DNA of 64,000 nt from Paenibacillus sp. J45TS6 (GTDB taxonomy: Bacteria; Bacillota; Bacilli; Paenibacillales; Paenibacillaceae), in NCBI RefSeq assembly GCF_018403285.1, contig NZ_BOSJ01000003.1:124001-188000 (forward strand). Reading direction: 5' to 3'. The notes below the pieces were generated by a model. It was given only the letters and a program-made list of their open reading frames with translations. It had not been told where the DNA came from and did not search any database. The position numbers and the translations under genes were made by a program. Positions 1 to 8,781 of the stretch are shown piece after piece (the first letter of the stretch is position 1; each line of letters starts with the position of its first letter).

Positions 1-2
1 CC

Positions 3-2288
3 CTGCAGTATCTGACAGATAAGTCACTGCCAGATATGCTTTATGGCCGGGTAAAACGAAGCGATCATCCGTATGCCCGAATTAGAAGCGTGGATACATC
101 CGCTGCAGAGGTTTTTCCAGGGGTCCATCAGGTGTTGACTTATAAGGATGTGCCTGGACTAAATGGATTTGGCATTGCTACTCCGGATCAACCTGTATTT
201 TGTGAGGATTTCGTAAGGTATACGGGGGATGCGATTGCCGCGGTTGCTGCGGATACGCCTGAGATTGCAGAACAGGCACTTCATCTGATTCGTATCGACT
301 ATGAAGTGTTGTCTCCTATAAGTTCTCCTGAGGCTGCTCTTAAAGAAGGGGCGCCTTCTTTGCATCTCGCCGGAAATATACTGCACCGAACAGAGGTAAA
401 GCGGGGCGATGCAAAGACTGATCTTCAAAAAAGCGACTACGTTATCAAAGAAGTGTATTATACGCCCCGGCAAATGCACACCTATATGGAGACAGAAGGT
501 GGTTTATTTGTCCCAGAAGACAGCGGTAGATTAACCGTTTATGCGCCGACACAGCACGGGTATAAAGACCGGATGCAGTTATCACGCATTCTGAATATGC
601 CTGAAGAGTCTATTCGTGTCGTATCAAGCCCGATTGGCGGTTCTTTCGGCGGGAAGGATGAACTGAATGTTCAGCCCTATGGTTCACTTTTGGCGTTGAA
701 GACAGGACGTCCGGTTAAATTTCATAATTCCCGTAAGGAATCGGTACGTGCCGGTCTCAAGCGCCATCCGATGAAAATAGAGATGGAGACGGGTTTTACT
801 AGAGAAGGGATGATTACTTCTCATCTTGTACGTATTTTGTCTGATACAGGAGCTTATGCGACACTTGGAGCGCCTGTACTTATTTTTGCAACAGAGCATT
901 CGATGGGACCGTACCAAATTCCGAGTGTGGATGTAGAAGGGTTGTCTGTCTATACGAATAACGGAGTTTCCGGAGAATTCCGTGGATTTGGAGGCAATCA
1001 GGCGATCTTTGCGATGGAGGGACAAATGGACCGGGCGGCGGCGTTACTTGGAATAGATCCCTGGGAGATTCGGCGGCGTAATTTGCGGAGCAGCACAGAT
1101 CCAGGACCGCTTGGGCAGCAGATTCTTGCCACAAATGGACTATACGAAGTATGGGAAGCTGTAGATCATTCCGAACTGTGGAAGAAAAGGAATGGACAAA
1201 TGGATACAGAAGGAACAAATGCGGTTCCTTCATTAGATTTTTTGTCAGAATCACGCTCACATTCTTCAGCTACGCCTTGGATCAAAAAAGGAATAGGCGC
1301 TTCTCTTGCGATGCATGGTGCCGGTCTTGGTTACGGGATTCCAGACCCTGCCGGGGGAAGACTAAAGCTGAATGCTTCAGGTAAAATCGAAGTTGCTTTT
1401 AGTTATGAAGAGTTCGGGCAAGGACTTGTGGCTACGCTAGAGATTATGTTATGCGATATATTTCGTTGCATCCCGGAAGATATAGAGATTGTGATTGGAG
1501 ATACAGACCGAGTTCCGCACAGTGGTTCAAGCACCGCTTCAAGGTCCACAACGATGGCTTGGATGGCTTTACAGCGGTTGAAAACCCCTTTTACCGACAC
1601 ATTAATAGAATTATGTGCGAAGGTAACCGGGCTGCCTGCATCTGAGTTAGTTACAGGAGCGGGTGGGATTTGGCACCGAAGCAGTGATTCGGATTCAAAT
1701 GAACAAGAGAAGAACGTGTTATCTTACTTGGAAATTGTGAACCTTGCTCCTGAAGACGACCTTACCTTTGATACGAAATTTCAGTATCCAACAACACCGG
1801 ATGAAGTGATGGGCGGACATTTTCTCTATACCTATGCTGCGGTAATTGCTGAAGTGGAAGTCAACACGCTGACAGGTGAGGTTAAAGTAGAGGAGATTAA
1901 ACATATCGTTGCAGCTGGCCCTGTCATGAATCCAATGGGTTATATAGGTCAGATTGAGGGAGGAAGCGGGATGGCACTCGGCTTTACCTTAATGGAGGAT
2001 GCAATAATGGATCATAGCATGTATGTAACGACCAATCTGGATACCTATTTGATTCCTACCTTTCAGGATATGCAGCGAAAAATCACGGTGGAAGCAATCG
2101 AAAATTTGCCTGAAAACGATCCTTTTGGACCTAGAGGCATCGGTGAGATCGGTTCCGTGACGCTCGCTCCGGCCATTGTATCGGCGATTCACCAAGCAAC
2201 GGGGATTTGGCTGAATAAATTGCCGATTAATAGAGAACAGCTTACTATTCCGCTGCATTCTGAATGGAAAGAAGGGGTTAATCCATGA
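3..2288 (+). CDS. pucD: Xanthine dehydrogenase, molybdenum-binding subunit (5' end cut by window)
   Basis: This is the large molybdopterin subunit of a xanthine dehydrogenase, which hydroxylates hypoxanthine and xanthine to urate in the cytoplasm. The open frame runs back to base 3 with no start; residues before the first Met read LQYLTDKSLPDM, typical of the family's N-terminus, so perhaps a dozen or two residues lie outside the window. Family motifs are visible: a GGSFGGKDE glycine-rich loop, GEFRGFGGNQ, and near the C-terminus GIGEIGS, which carries the catalytic glutamate position. The length of about 760 codons fits B. subtilis PucD. It overlaps the iron-sulfur subunit gene by 4 nt, so the two are translationally coupled. 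The FAD subunit is not present and probably lies upstream. The choice of xanthine over related substrates is inferred from the purine deaminase next door. Confidence 0.88.
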   Translation: MQYLTDKSLPDMLYGRVKRSDHPYARIRSVDTSAAEVFPGVHQVLTYKDVPGLNGFGIATPDQPVFCEDFVRYTGDAIAAVAADTPEIAEQALHLIRIDYEVLSPISSPEAALKEGAPSLHLAGNILHRTEVKRGDAKTDLQKSDYVIKEVYYTPRQMHTYMETEGGLFVPEDSGRLTVYAPTQHGYKDRMQLSRILNMPEESIRVVSSPIGGSFGGKDELNVQPYGSLLALKTGRPVKFHNSRKESVRAGLKRHPMKIEMETGFTREGMITSHLVRILSDTGAYATLGAPVLIFATEHSMGPYQIPSVDVEGLSVYTNNGVSGEFRGFGGNQAIFAMEGQMDRAAALLGIDPWEIRRRNLRSSTDPGPLGQQILATNGLYEVWEAVDHSELWKKRNGQMDTEGTNAVPSLDFLSESRSHSSATPWIKKGIGASLAMHGAGLGYGIPDPAGGRLKLNASGKIEVAFSYEEFGQGLVATLEIMLCDIFRCIPEDIEIVIGDTDRVPHSGSSTASRSTTMAWMALQRLKTPFTDTLIELCAKVTGLPASELVTGAGGIWHRSSDSDSNEQEKNVLSYLEIVNLAPEDDLTFDTKFQYPTTPDEVMGGHFLYTYAAVIAEVEVNTLTGEVKVEEIKHIVAAGPVMNPMGYIGQIEGGSGMALGFTLMEDAIMDHSMYVTTNLDTYLIPTFQDMQRKITVEAIENLPENDPFGPRGIGEIGSVTLAPAIVSAIHQATGIWLNKLPINREQLTIPLHSEWKEGVNP

Positions 2289-2785
2289 GAGAGGGCACAA
2301 CATACATGAACTGGAATGGCACAATTAACGGGAAGCAGGTGGAGATGGAGGTGCCTGCGACGGAGCGGATGGTGACGATTCTCAGAGACCGTCTACTGCT
2401 GACGGGCACCAAAATCTCCTGTGAAATCGGCAGATGCGGGGCTTGTATGATATTACTTGGTGGAGAACCGGTGAATTCCTGTCTGCTCATGGCTTATCAA
2501 TGTGCCGGGCAGGAGATTCAGACCATTGAAGGGCTTGCTCCTTCTAACGAGACGGATCTGCATCCGGTTCAGCAAGCTTTTATTGATGAAGGCGGATTTC
2601 AGTGCGGTTATTGTACACCCGGAATGATTCTATGTACGACCAAGTTACTCGAACAGCATCCTAATCCATCTACGGAGCAGATTGAAAAGGCACTTTGCGG
2701 CAATCTTTGTCGCTGTACTGGGTATAGCGGGATCATCCGTGCGGTACAGCAAGCGGCAGCTGCATCCAGAGCTGAACATGAATAA
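2285..2785 (+). CDS. pucE: Xanthine dehydrogenase, [2Fe-2S] subunit
   Basis: This is the small electron-transfer subunit with two [2Fe-2S] clusters. The N-terminal plant-ferredoxin-like cluster is seen as CEIGRCGAC plus a later Cys (VNSCLL). The C-terminal cluster domain has CGYCTPGM and CGNLCRCTGYSG. The 166-residue length is normal for PucE/CoxS proteins. The start at 2285 overlaps the stop of the large subunit (ATGA) and has AAGGGG about 8 nt upstream. An ATG at 2306 is a second possible start, because the conserved part begins near it. It is the last gene of its operon, being followed by a terminator. Confidence 0.9.
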   Translation: MREGTTYMNWNGTINGKQVEMEVPATERMVTILRDRLLLTGTKISCEIGRCGACMILLGGEPVNSCLLMAYQCAGQEIQTIEGLAPSNETDLHPVQQAFIDEGGFQCGYCTPGMILCTTKLLEQHPNPSTEQIEKALCGNLCRCTGYSGIIRAVQQAAAASRAEHE

Positions 2786-2833
2786 ACGAGAACAGAAAAG
2801 AGAATAGATGAAAATGATCGAAAAAGAATAAAG

Positions 2834-2870
2834 AAGCCCTGAATCCATAAGGAGACGGGGCTTTATCGTT
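2834..2870 (+). terminator. Terminator after the xanthine dehydrogenase genes
   Basis: AAGCCC (2834-2839) pairs with GGGCTT (2858-2863) and is followed by a short T-rich stretch. The stem is short, so this is a modest terminator. It could also end the minus-strand gene that finishes at 2908. Confidence 0.5.
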
Positions 2871-2907
2871 TATGAGAGATCCAAACGTAAATGATGATCA
2901 TGATATC

Positions 2908-3108
2908 TTATTTATCGATTTGTGTAGTGATCCAGAAGGTAATGAGTGTAACTGCACTCAGTGCAGAGATGAGAAACAACACGTAGCCTATTTTCGTGCG
3001 GGTAGTAGAGTGCCGATCGTAAAAGTCCGTTTTTTTACGGAAACATCCCGTCCACAGCTCGGCGATCATGCTCATGACTACCAAACTAAATGAAATGATG
3101 AATTTCAC
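2908..3108 (-). CDS. Small two-helix membrane protein, function unknown
   Basis: This is a 66-residue protein starting with GTG. The start is supported by GAGGTGG about 7 nt upstream on the minus strand. It has two hydrophobic segments, at about residues 1-17 and 42-62, separated by a basic, hydrophilic loop. That pattern suggests a membrane hairpin. I do not recognise the family. A 73-codon frame on the opposite strand over the same bases has neither hydrophobic pattern nor a good ribosome binding site, so the minus strand is preferred. It points against the purine genes. Confidence 0.55.
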   Translation of the reverse strand: MKFIISFSLVVMSMIAELWTGCFRKKTDFYDRHSTTRTKIGYVLFLISALSAVTLITFWITTQIDK

Positions 3109-3348
3109 TACGAAACCACCTCACCATCTATATATGTAAATATAATCCAATATAACGCATTTAGAATGTCAAAATCAATTTTAATAAGTTATTTATAATA
3201 CACTGTGTAATGTTCTTTTTATTGACATTATATGTTAAGTAACATAAGGGGATTATCTTATCCTCATAGAAAAAGGATAACTCTTATGTCTATTTTCACA
3301 AAAAGTGTAGTGGTTCTTATTCATCGTACCGAATATGTGTTAGATTAA

Positions 3349-3377
3349 TTGACGCGGAAAATGGATATAGCTAAAAT
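3349..3377 (+). promoter_or_regulatory. Probable SigA promoter of the deaminase gene
   Basis: TTGACG at 3349-3354 and TAAAAT at 3372-3377 are separated by 17 nt. Transcription would begin near 3384, leaving a leader of about 27 nt before the ATG at 3411. The rest of 3109-3348 is AT-rich and shows no gene or riboswitch that I can recognise. Confidence 0.55.
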
Positions 3378-3410
3378 CGAACTATAGCAGAGAGACAAGG
3401 AGCGATGAAC

Positions 3411-3923
3411 ATGGGGAGTCAAGCAAATCAGAAAGACCACCTTACTTTTTTACAAAGAGCGATTGAAATTTCACGGATGGCTCGCGAAAGCGGGAACACA
3501 CCGTTTGGGGCTTTGCTAGTTGACAAAGACGGCCGCATCTTAATGGAGCAAGGCAATGTGGAGATCACAGAACATCGCTGCACAGGACATGCAGAGACGG
3601 CTTTAATGGAAAGGGCATCACATACATATAGTCCGGACTTTTTATGGAATTGCACCTTATATACGACGGCAGAACCTTGCGCGATGTGTGCGGGTGCCAT
3701 GTATTGGGGCAATCTCGGCAGAGTGGTATATGGGATATCCGAGAAGGAACTCCTTGCACTTACTGGGGATGATCCGCAGAATCCAACCTTTGATCTGCCC
3801 TGCCGAGAAATTTTCGCAAGAGGCCAGAAGAGAATTGAGGTCATTGGACCTTTTCCCGAACTTGCAGATGAGATTGCTGCCGTACATGAAGGCTTTTGGA
3901 ACAGCAGTGAGTCGAAAGCCTGA
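3411..3923 (+). CDS. Guanine-type nucleobase deaminase (CDA fold)
   Basis: This is a zinc-dependent deaminase of the cytidine/guanine deaminase superfamily. The zinc ligands and catalytic Glu are visible as HAE (in CTGHAETALM) and PCAMC (in TTAEPCAMCAGAMYW). B. subtilis GuaD makes xanthine from guanine and has a similar length; here the neighbouring xanthine dehydrogenase would use that xanthine. The ATG at 3411 is chosen because AAGGAG at 3397-3402 sits 8 nt before it; the in-frame ATG at 3405 would be only 2 nt from the Shine-Dalgarno. The exact substrate (guanine, isoguanine or another amino-heterocycle) cannot be fixed from motifs alone. Confidence 0.75.
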   Translation: MGSQANQKDHLTFLQRAIEISRMARESGNTPFGALLVDKDGRILMEQGNVEITEHRCTGHAETALMERASHTYSPDFLWNCTLYTTAEPCAMCAGAMYWGNLGRVVYGISEKELLALTGDDPQNPTFDLPCREIFARGQKRIEVIGPFPELADEIAAVHEGFWNSSESKA

Positions 3924-3999
3924 ATGTCCATCCCTTCTTAAGAAGAATTAGACTCTTTTAATAGAGAAGAAGGAAGAAAAATAGGGGAAGCGGAGAGTG

Positions 4000-5037
4000 A
4001 TGGGGATGAAGAAATCAGGAGAACGCAGCAAAAAGTCGGTTAGGATTGGAGCGTTATTGATTGTTTTGAGTATGGCTTTAACTGCCTGCGGAGGAGGAAC
4101 CAGCTCAGACAACCCTGATCAGGCCGCAGGCACCCCAGAGCAAACAACGAAAACACCAGTGAAAGTAGTGCTCAACTGGTTTGCTAAATCGGAACACGGT
4201 GGTTTTTACGCAGCGGAAGAAAATGGTATCTATGATGACAAGAATCTTGATGTGACGATTGAACCTGGTGGTCCGCAGGTTTCTTCTATTCAGATTGTAG
4301 CTTCTGGAAAGGCGGAGTTTGGGGTAGCGCATGCGGACCAAATTTTACTGGCACGTAAAGAAGGAATTCCCATAGTAGCCCTGGCTACAACGTTTCAGAT
4401 CAGCCCGCAAGCACTGATGTACCATGAAGAATCAGGAATTACTGATTTTGGAGACTTGAATGGACGGACGGTATTTATACAGCAAGGTCAGCCTTACTGG
4501 GAATTTCTCAAACATAAATACAAACTGGATTCCGTCAAAGAAGTGGCGTATACCGGACAACACAGCAATTTTATCGAAGATCCACAGTCAGCCAGTCAAT
4601 CCTTCGTTAATGGAGAGCCTTATGTAGTTGAGAAACAAGGCGTGAAAGTGAAGACAAAATTAATTGCTGATTCTGACTATAAACCGTATGCGGCCGTTAT
4701 TTATACAACGGAGAAATACCTGAAAGAACATCCCGAAACGGTGAAAGCTTTTATCGGCGGGACGGTGGAAGGCTGGAATGATTACAAAGAGAACTACGAA
4801 AAAATCAACAAAAAAATAAATGAAGTGAATACAAACTTGTCTGAAGATGAAATCGCATTTGGTGAAGAAGCTCAGCGTGAATATGTGTATGGTTATGATG
4901 CTGAAGAACATGGAGTTGGCTACATGACGGAGGAGCGCTGGACGGAACTAATGAAGCAGCTTATAGAAATTGGTCTTCTCGATCAAGAGATGGATGTGAA
5001 AACAGTGTTCACCACGGATTATTTACCTGAACATTAG
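4000..5037 (+). CDS. NMT1/THI5-like substrate-binding lipoprotein of an ABC importer
   Basis: This is an exported lipoprotein. It has a basic N-terminus, a hydrophobic stretch and a lipobox LTAC with the lipid-bearing Cys at residue 30. The mature part begins with a Thr/Pro-rich linker and then KVVLNWFAKSEHGGFYAAEE, the signature opening of the NMT1/THI5 family (PF09084), which binds pyrimidine-like and related aromatic nitrogen compounds. GTG 3997, ATG 4000 and ATG 4006 are all possible starts. No permease or ATPase follows; they may lie upstream of the window. Its place next to deaminase and xanthine dehydrogenase genes suggests a purine- or pyrimidine-type ligand, which is an inference. 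Confidence 0.75.
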   Translation: MGMKKSGERSKKSVRIGALLIVLSMALTACGGGTSSDNPDQAAGTPEQTTKTPVKVVLNWFAKSEHGGFYAAEENGIYDDKNLDVTIEPGGPQVSSIQIVASGKAEFGVAHADQILLARKEGIPIVALATTFQISPQALMYHEESGITDFGDLNGRTVFIQQGQPYWEFLKHKYKLDSVKEVAYTGQHSNFIEDPQSASQSFVNGEPYVVEKQGVKVKTKLIADSDYKPYAAVIYTTEKYLKEHPETVKAFIGGTVEGWNDYKENYEKINKKINEVNTNLSEDEIAFGEEAQREYVYGYDAEEHGVGYMTEERWTELMKQLIEIGLLDQEMDVKTVFTTDYLPEH

Positions 5038-5076
5038 AGAGATAGACGAGGTGACAGCGCACATCATTTAAATAGG

Positions 5077-5110
5077 AACCTTGCTCATTCGAGTGGAGCA
5101 GGGTTTTTCT
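5077..5110 (+). terminator. Intrinsic terminator after the binding-protein gene
   Basis: AACCTTGCTC (5077-5086) pairs over 10 bp, with one G-U, to GAGCAGGGTT (5096-5105). The loop is 9 nt and a T-run follows. This is a strong terminator. Confidence 0.85.
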
Positions 5111-5228
5111 TATAATGAGAACTTTAATTTATGAAACGGGATATCTCTTCCGTCCGTTACCATGGCTTATTCTGCTATAATCACTAACATTGAGACAATA
5201 CCAGGCTGGCAAAAGGAGAAAATAAGAA

Positions 5229-5558
5229 ATGATGATATCTATATTTATATTCATGATCGCAGGACTTGCGGAAATTGGAGGTGGATATTTAGTCTGGTTA
5301 TGGCTTCGCGAGGGAAGACCGTACTGGTATGGTATTGTGGGCAGTCTGGTTCTTGTCTTATATGGGATTATTCCAACACTGCAGCAGTTCCCTTCATTTG
5401 GGAGAGTTTACGCAGCCTATGGAGGAGTATTTGTTATTATGGCTGTACTTTGGGGTTGGGGGATTGATAAAAAGACGCCCGATGTATACGACTGGATCGG
5501 CGCTTTGTTATGTCTAGCAGGCGTGGCAGTCATGTTATGGGCTCCGAGGAACGGGTGA
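5229..5558 (+). CDS. ynfA: YnfA/UPF0060 family membrane protein
   Basis: This is a 109-residue, four-helix inner-membrane protein. It matches the YnfA (UPF0060) pattern: AGLAEIGGGYLVWLWLREG at the start, LYGIIPTLQQFPSFGRVYAAYGG in the middle, and KTPDVYDWIGALLCLAGVAVML at the end. Family members resemble half of a small multidrug transporter; the transport role is known only in part. AAAGGAG lies about 11 nt before the ATG, and a second ATG follows directly. It appears to be a single-gene unit, with a terminator before and after it. Confidence 0.9.
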   Translation: MMISIFIFMIAGLAEIGGGYLVWLWLREGRPYWYGIVGSLVLVLYGIIPTLQQFPSFGRVYAAYGGVFVIMAVLWGWGIDKKTPDVYDWIGALLCLAGVAVMLWAPRNG

Positions 5559-5675
5559 AATATAAGAAATCTTTTTCATAGATCAGGACAATCACCATAT
5601 ACATAAATAGATAAATGAAATGTAGGGTTGAATCATTAGGATTAGTCATTAAGATGTTTGAAATAGGGGTGTTGT

Positions 5676-5705
5676 AAGACACGCTTTTCAAGCGTCTTAT
5701 TTTAC
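5676..5705 (+). terminator. Possible terminator between ynfA and the LacI gene
   Basis: AAGAC plus CGCTT (5676-5686, with one bulged A) pairs with AAGCGTCTT (5690-5698) over a 3-nt loop. An ATTTTACTTTT tract follows. The bulge and broken T-run make it moderate. Confidence 0.5.
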
Positions 5706-5713
5706 TTTTATTA

Positions 5714-5757
5714 TTGACAGTTATGGAAAGACATGAGAAAATGTACGCGCGTACATT
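5714..5757 (+). promoter_or_regulatory. LacI-gene promoter with an 18-bp palindromic operator
   Basis: TTGACA (5714-5719) is followed after 17 nt by GAAAAT (5737-5742). The perfect 18-bp palindrome AATGTACGCGCGTACATT covers 5740-5757, overlapping the -10 and the likely start of transcription. Its centre is CG, as in most LacI/GalR operators. It ends just 2 bp before the start codon of the LacI-type gene, which suggests that the regulator represses its own operon. Confidence 0.75.
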
Positions 5758-5759
5758 AA

Positions 5760-6833
5760 ATGGAAATGAGTGGATATCTTATCGCTACACGAAAGGAAGT
5801 TGCCGAATTTGCCGGGGTGTCGGAAGCTACCGTATCTAGAGTCTTAAATGGGGTTGGCCCCATGAAAGAAGAAACGCGCTCCAAGGTACTTCGTGCAGCA
5901 GAGAAACTGGGATATGTGCCGAGTGCGCTTGCACGCAGTTTTGCAAGAAATCGAAGTGGTAATCTTGGTGTCGTTCTGCCGTATATCCCCAAAGCACGAT
6001 TATTCTCAAGCTATTATTTCTCAGAAATGCTAAGCGGTATCGGCAGTGCCGTTCGTGAGCAAGGTTATGATCTGCTTCTGTTATTTCGAAGTGAGCAGGA
6101 ACCGCAGGCATATGAATCTTTTTTTCTGGCTCAGAAGGTAGATGCTCTTATTATTCTGGGCTCTAGGGATGAGCCGGGTGAGCGGGAAGCCATAAGCAAA
6201 TTAAAAGATGCAAAACATCCTTTTCTTGTGGTGAACCAGCATTTTAAGGGAGAATCATTTCCTGAAGTTGATGTGGATCATGAGGAAGGCAGCAGGCAGG
6301 CTGTCACACATTTGATTCAGCAAGGATGCAAACATATTGGATTTTTAAATGGGCCTTTAACGTATTCCAACAGTGCAGATCGTCTGTCAGGTTATCAAAA
6401 GGCTTTGGCCGAAGGAGATCTTCATCTCGATTCAAGTTATTTATTCGAAGGTAATTTTAGCCGCCGAAGCGGATATGAGGCAGCAGAGAAAATGATGGAT
6501 CTACTTCCAGAGATGGATGGCTTGTTTGTTTCAAACGATCGTATGGCAATCGGTGTGTTACAAAAGTTCAGGGAATGGCAAATTCCTGAAGAGAAATACC
6601 CGAAAATAGTCGCATATGATGATTCGGATGCAGCTGAAATTACTGTACCTCCGCTTAGCAGTGTAAGCGTTCCTTTTTATGAAATGGGAATGATCGCAGC
6701 TAATAAATTACTCCAAATAGGTAATGATGCAGAGCTCTTCCGTAAATGGTTTGACGATCCGGTAAGAGAATTGCTGCAAGCTGAGCTTATTGTTCGGGCT
6801 TCTTCTAGAAGGAATACCCATGCAAATAACTAA
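5760..6833 (+). CDS. LacI/GalR family transcriptional regulator
   Basis: The N-terminal helix-turn-helix and hinge read TRKEVAEFAGVSEATVSRVLN (split at residues 10-30), followed by a periplasmic-binding-protein-like sensor domain of about 280 residues. The protein probably binds the palindrome directly upstream and senses a sugar or sugar derivative. Only ATG 5760 or ATG 5766 can serve as start, because an in-frame TAA lies immediately before. No Shine-Dalgarno is visible, and the transcript may be nearly leaderless. It is the first gene of an apparent operon with two Gfo/Idh/MocA genes and a ThuA-like gene. Confidence 0.9.
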   Translation: MEMSGYLIATRKEVAEFAGVSEATVSRVLNGVGPMKEETRSKVLRAAEKLGYVPSALARSFARNRSGNLGVVLPYIPKARLFSSYYFSEMLSGIGSAVREQGYDLLLLFRSEQEPQAYESFFLAQKVDALIILGSRDEPGEREAISKLKDAKHPFLVVNQHFKGESFPEVDVDHEEGSRQAVTHLIQQGCKHIGFLNGPLTYSNSADRLSGYQKALAEGDLHLDSSYLFEGNFSRRSGYEAAEKMMDLLPEMDGLFVSNDRMAIGVLQKFREWQIPEEKYPKIVAYDDSDAAEITVPPLSSVSVPFYEMGMIAANKLLQIGNDAELFRKWFDDPVRELLQAELIVRASSRRNTHANN

Positions 6834-6849
6834 CGAGGAGGATGTAAGG

Positions 6850-8028
6850 ATGAGTTCAATTCGTGTTGGAATGGTAGGATATAAATTTATGGGAAAGGCG
6901 CACAGTAATGCCTACCGAAGTGTTCCTATGTTCTTCCCAAAAGTAAAAAAACCAGAGATGGCCGTCATCTGCGGACGGGATGAAGCAGCCGTAAGAGAAG
7001 CACAAGAGCAATTTGGTTGGCAGGAAAGTGTGACGGATTGGAAAGAACTTGTACAGCGCGAAGATATAGATCTTATCGATATCAATGCACCAAGCAACGC
7101 ACATAAAGAGATTGCACTTGCTGCTGCAAAAGCGGGCAAACATATTTTTTGCGAGAAACCGTTAGCGCTTTCACTTGCGGATTCTCGTGAGATGTTAGCT
7201 GCGACAGAAGCAGCAGGGATTAAGCATATGATCGGTTTTAATTATCGTTTTTCACCTGCGGTACAGCTTGCTAAGGATCTGATTGAAAGCGGAAGACTCG
7301 GTAAAATCTATCATTTCCGCGCGACCTTTTTACAGGACTGGATTTTGGACCCTGAATTTCCGCTCGTATGGCGTTTGCAAAAAGAGATCGCAGGTTCCGG
7401 TTCGCATGGTGATCTTGGCGCTCATCTTATTGATATGGCTCGTTTTCTCGTAGGGGAATTTAAGGAAGTCGTCGGTATGAGCGAGACTTTTATCAAAGAA
7501 CGTCCCATTGCATCAGCAATGACTGGGCTTACGGCTACAAAAGGAAATGCGGATACGGAAAAAGGGCCTGTCACTGTAGATGATGCGACGCTGTTTCTAG
7601 CTAGATTTGAAAACGGTACCATTGGAAGCTTTGAGGCAACAAGGTTTGCCGCTGGTCATCGCAGCACGAACTCTTTTGAGGTGAATGGCAGTAAAGGCAG
7701 TGTCAGATTTGATTTTGAACGGATGAATGAGCTGGAAGTTTATTTTACAAGTGATGAGGAAGATGTACAAGGTTTCCGCCGGGTACTCGCAACCGATGGG
7801 GCTCACAAATACGCAGAGGCGTGGTGGCCTGCAGGACATCCAATTGGATTCGATCAGACGTTTACTCATGAGATGGTAGAGTTTATGAACGCAATCGAAG
7901 AAGATCGCCAGCCGGTTCCTAATTTTTCAGATGGAGTAGCTTGTCAGGCCGTATTAGAAGCAGTGGAAAAGTCAGTACAGGAACGTCGCTGGGTTGAACT
8001 TACTGAAATGGAGGACATAAACCAATGA
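6850..8028 (+). CDS. Gfo/Idh/MocA family NAD(P)-dependent sugar dehydrogenase
   Basis: This is a 392-residue oxidoreductase. The Rossmann start is RVGMVGYKFMGKAHSNAYR, and the family's catalytic-lysine motif appears as CEKPLAL. The ATG at 6850 is chosen because GAGGAGG lies 8 nt upstream; the frame extends further upstream but without a binding site. It overlaps the ThuA-like gene by 4 nt. Relatives paired with ThuA proteins, such as rhizobial ThuB, oxidise the C3 hydroxyl of disaccharides; the substrate here is not known. Confidence 0.88.
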   Translation: MSSIRVGMVGYKFMGKAHSNAYRSVPMFFPKVKKPEMAVICGRDEAAVREAQEQFGWQESVTDWKELVQREDIDLIDINAPSNAHKEIALAAAKAGKHIFCEKPLALSLADSREMLAATEAAGIKHMIGFNYRFSPAVQLAKDLIESGRLGKIYHFRATFLQDWILDPEFPLVWRLQKEIAGSGSHGDLGAHLIDMARFLVGEFKEVVGMSETFIKERPIASAMTGLTATKGNADTEKGPVTVDDATLFLARFENGTIGSFEATRFAAGHRSTNSFEVNGSKGSVRFDFERMNELEVYFTSDEEDVQGFRRVLATDGAHKYAEAWWPAGHPIGFDQTFTHEMVEFMNAIEEDRQPVPNFSDGVACQAVLEAVEKSVQERRWVELTEMEDINQ

Positions 8029-8747
8029 AAAAAGCACTGATTGTATGGGGTGGATGGAATGGTCATGAACCTGAATTGGTATCGGCTTTATTTGATGAGT
8101 GGCTTACCGAGGCTGGTTTTGAAGTAGAACGGGCAAATACACTGGATGCTTATGTTGATGCAGAAAAACTTCGCGAACTGGATCTGATTGTACCGATGTG
8201 GACAATGGGCACGATCGAACAGAAATATGTGGAGAATGTGTCAGCTGCAGTCATTGGCGGAGTAGGCCTTGCTGGGTGCCATGGAGGCATGTGTGATTCC
8301 TTCCGAACGAATGTGGATTGGCAGTTTATGACGGGCGGGCAATGGGTAGCTCATCCAGGCAATGACGGAGTCGAGTATACGGTGGAGATCAAGAACAGTT
8401 CAAGTCCGCTGCTTGCAGGGATAGACAATTTTCAGGTGAAAAGTGAACAGTATTATCTTCATGTTGATCCAGCAGTAGAGGTTCTTGCTACAACTAGATT
8501 CCCACAAGTAGAGGGGCCGCACAGTGCAAATGGTGCTGTTGATATGCCCGTAGTATGGACGAAAAAATGGGGGCAAGGCCGGGTGTTCTATAATTCGCTA
8601 GGCCATCATGCGGATATTATGGAGCAGCCTTCTGTCAGAGAAATTATGACTCGCGGTCTCTTATGGGCTGCAGAAGGAAAAAAATTAGTAGATTCAAGAA
8701 ATACTGCCGCGAGTGCTTATACAGGCATGGCCGATAACCAGCTGTAA
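8025..8747 (+). CDS. ThuA-like protein (trehalose-utilisation family)
   Basis: This is a 240-residue protein with the class-I glutamine-amidotransferase-like fold of the ThuA family (PF06283). Conserved spots include ALIVWGGWNGHEP at the start, GGVGLAGCHGGMCDSF in the middle and VWTKKWGQGRVFYNSLGHHADI near the end. Family members work with Gfo/Idh/MocA dehydrogenases in 3-keto-sugar routes. The start ATG overlaps the preceding stop (ATGA), with GGAGG upstream inside the previous gene, so translation is coupled. Confidence 0.85.
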   Translation: MKKALIVWGGWNGHEPELVSALFDEWLTEAGFEVERANTLDAYVDAEKLRELDLIVPMWTMGTIEQKYVENVSAAVIGGVGLAGCHGGMCDSFRTNVDWQFMTGGQWVAHPGNDGVEYTVEIKNSSSPLLAGIDNFQVKSEQYYLHVDPAVEVLATTRFPQVEGPHSANGAVDMPVVWTKKWGQGRVFYNSLGHHADIMEQPSVREIMTRGLLWAAEGKKLVDSRNTAASAYTGMADNQL

Positions 8748-8781
8748 AAGAATATGAACTTGGTGAAGGGAGATTTTACGC

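Noticed and set aside
2872-3093. A 73-codon plus-strand frame over the small minus-strand membrane gene
   Set aside because: It lacks a ribosome binding site and a protein-like pattern, while the opposite strand has a good site and two hydrophobic segments.
3428-3931. A 167-codon minus-strand frame over the deaminase gene
   Set aside because: The plus strand encodes an intact deaminase with zinc motifs; this frame is its antisense shadow.
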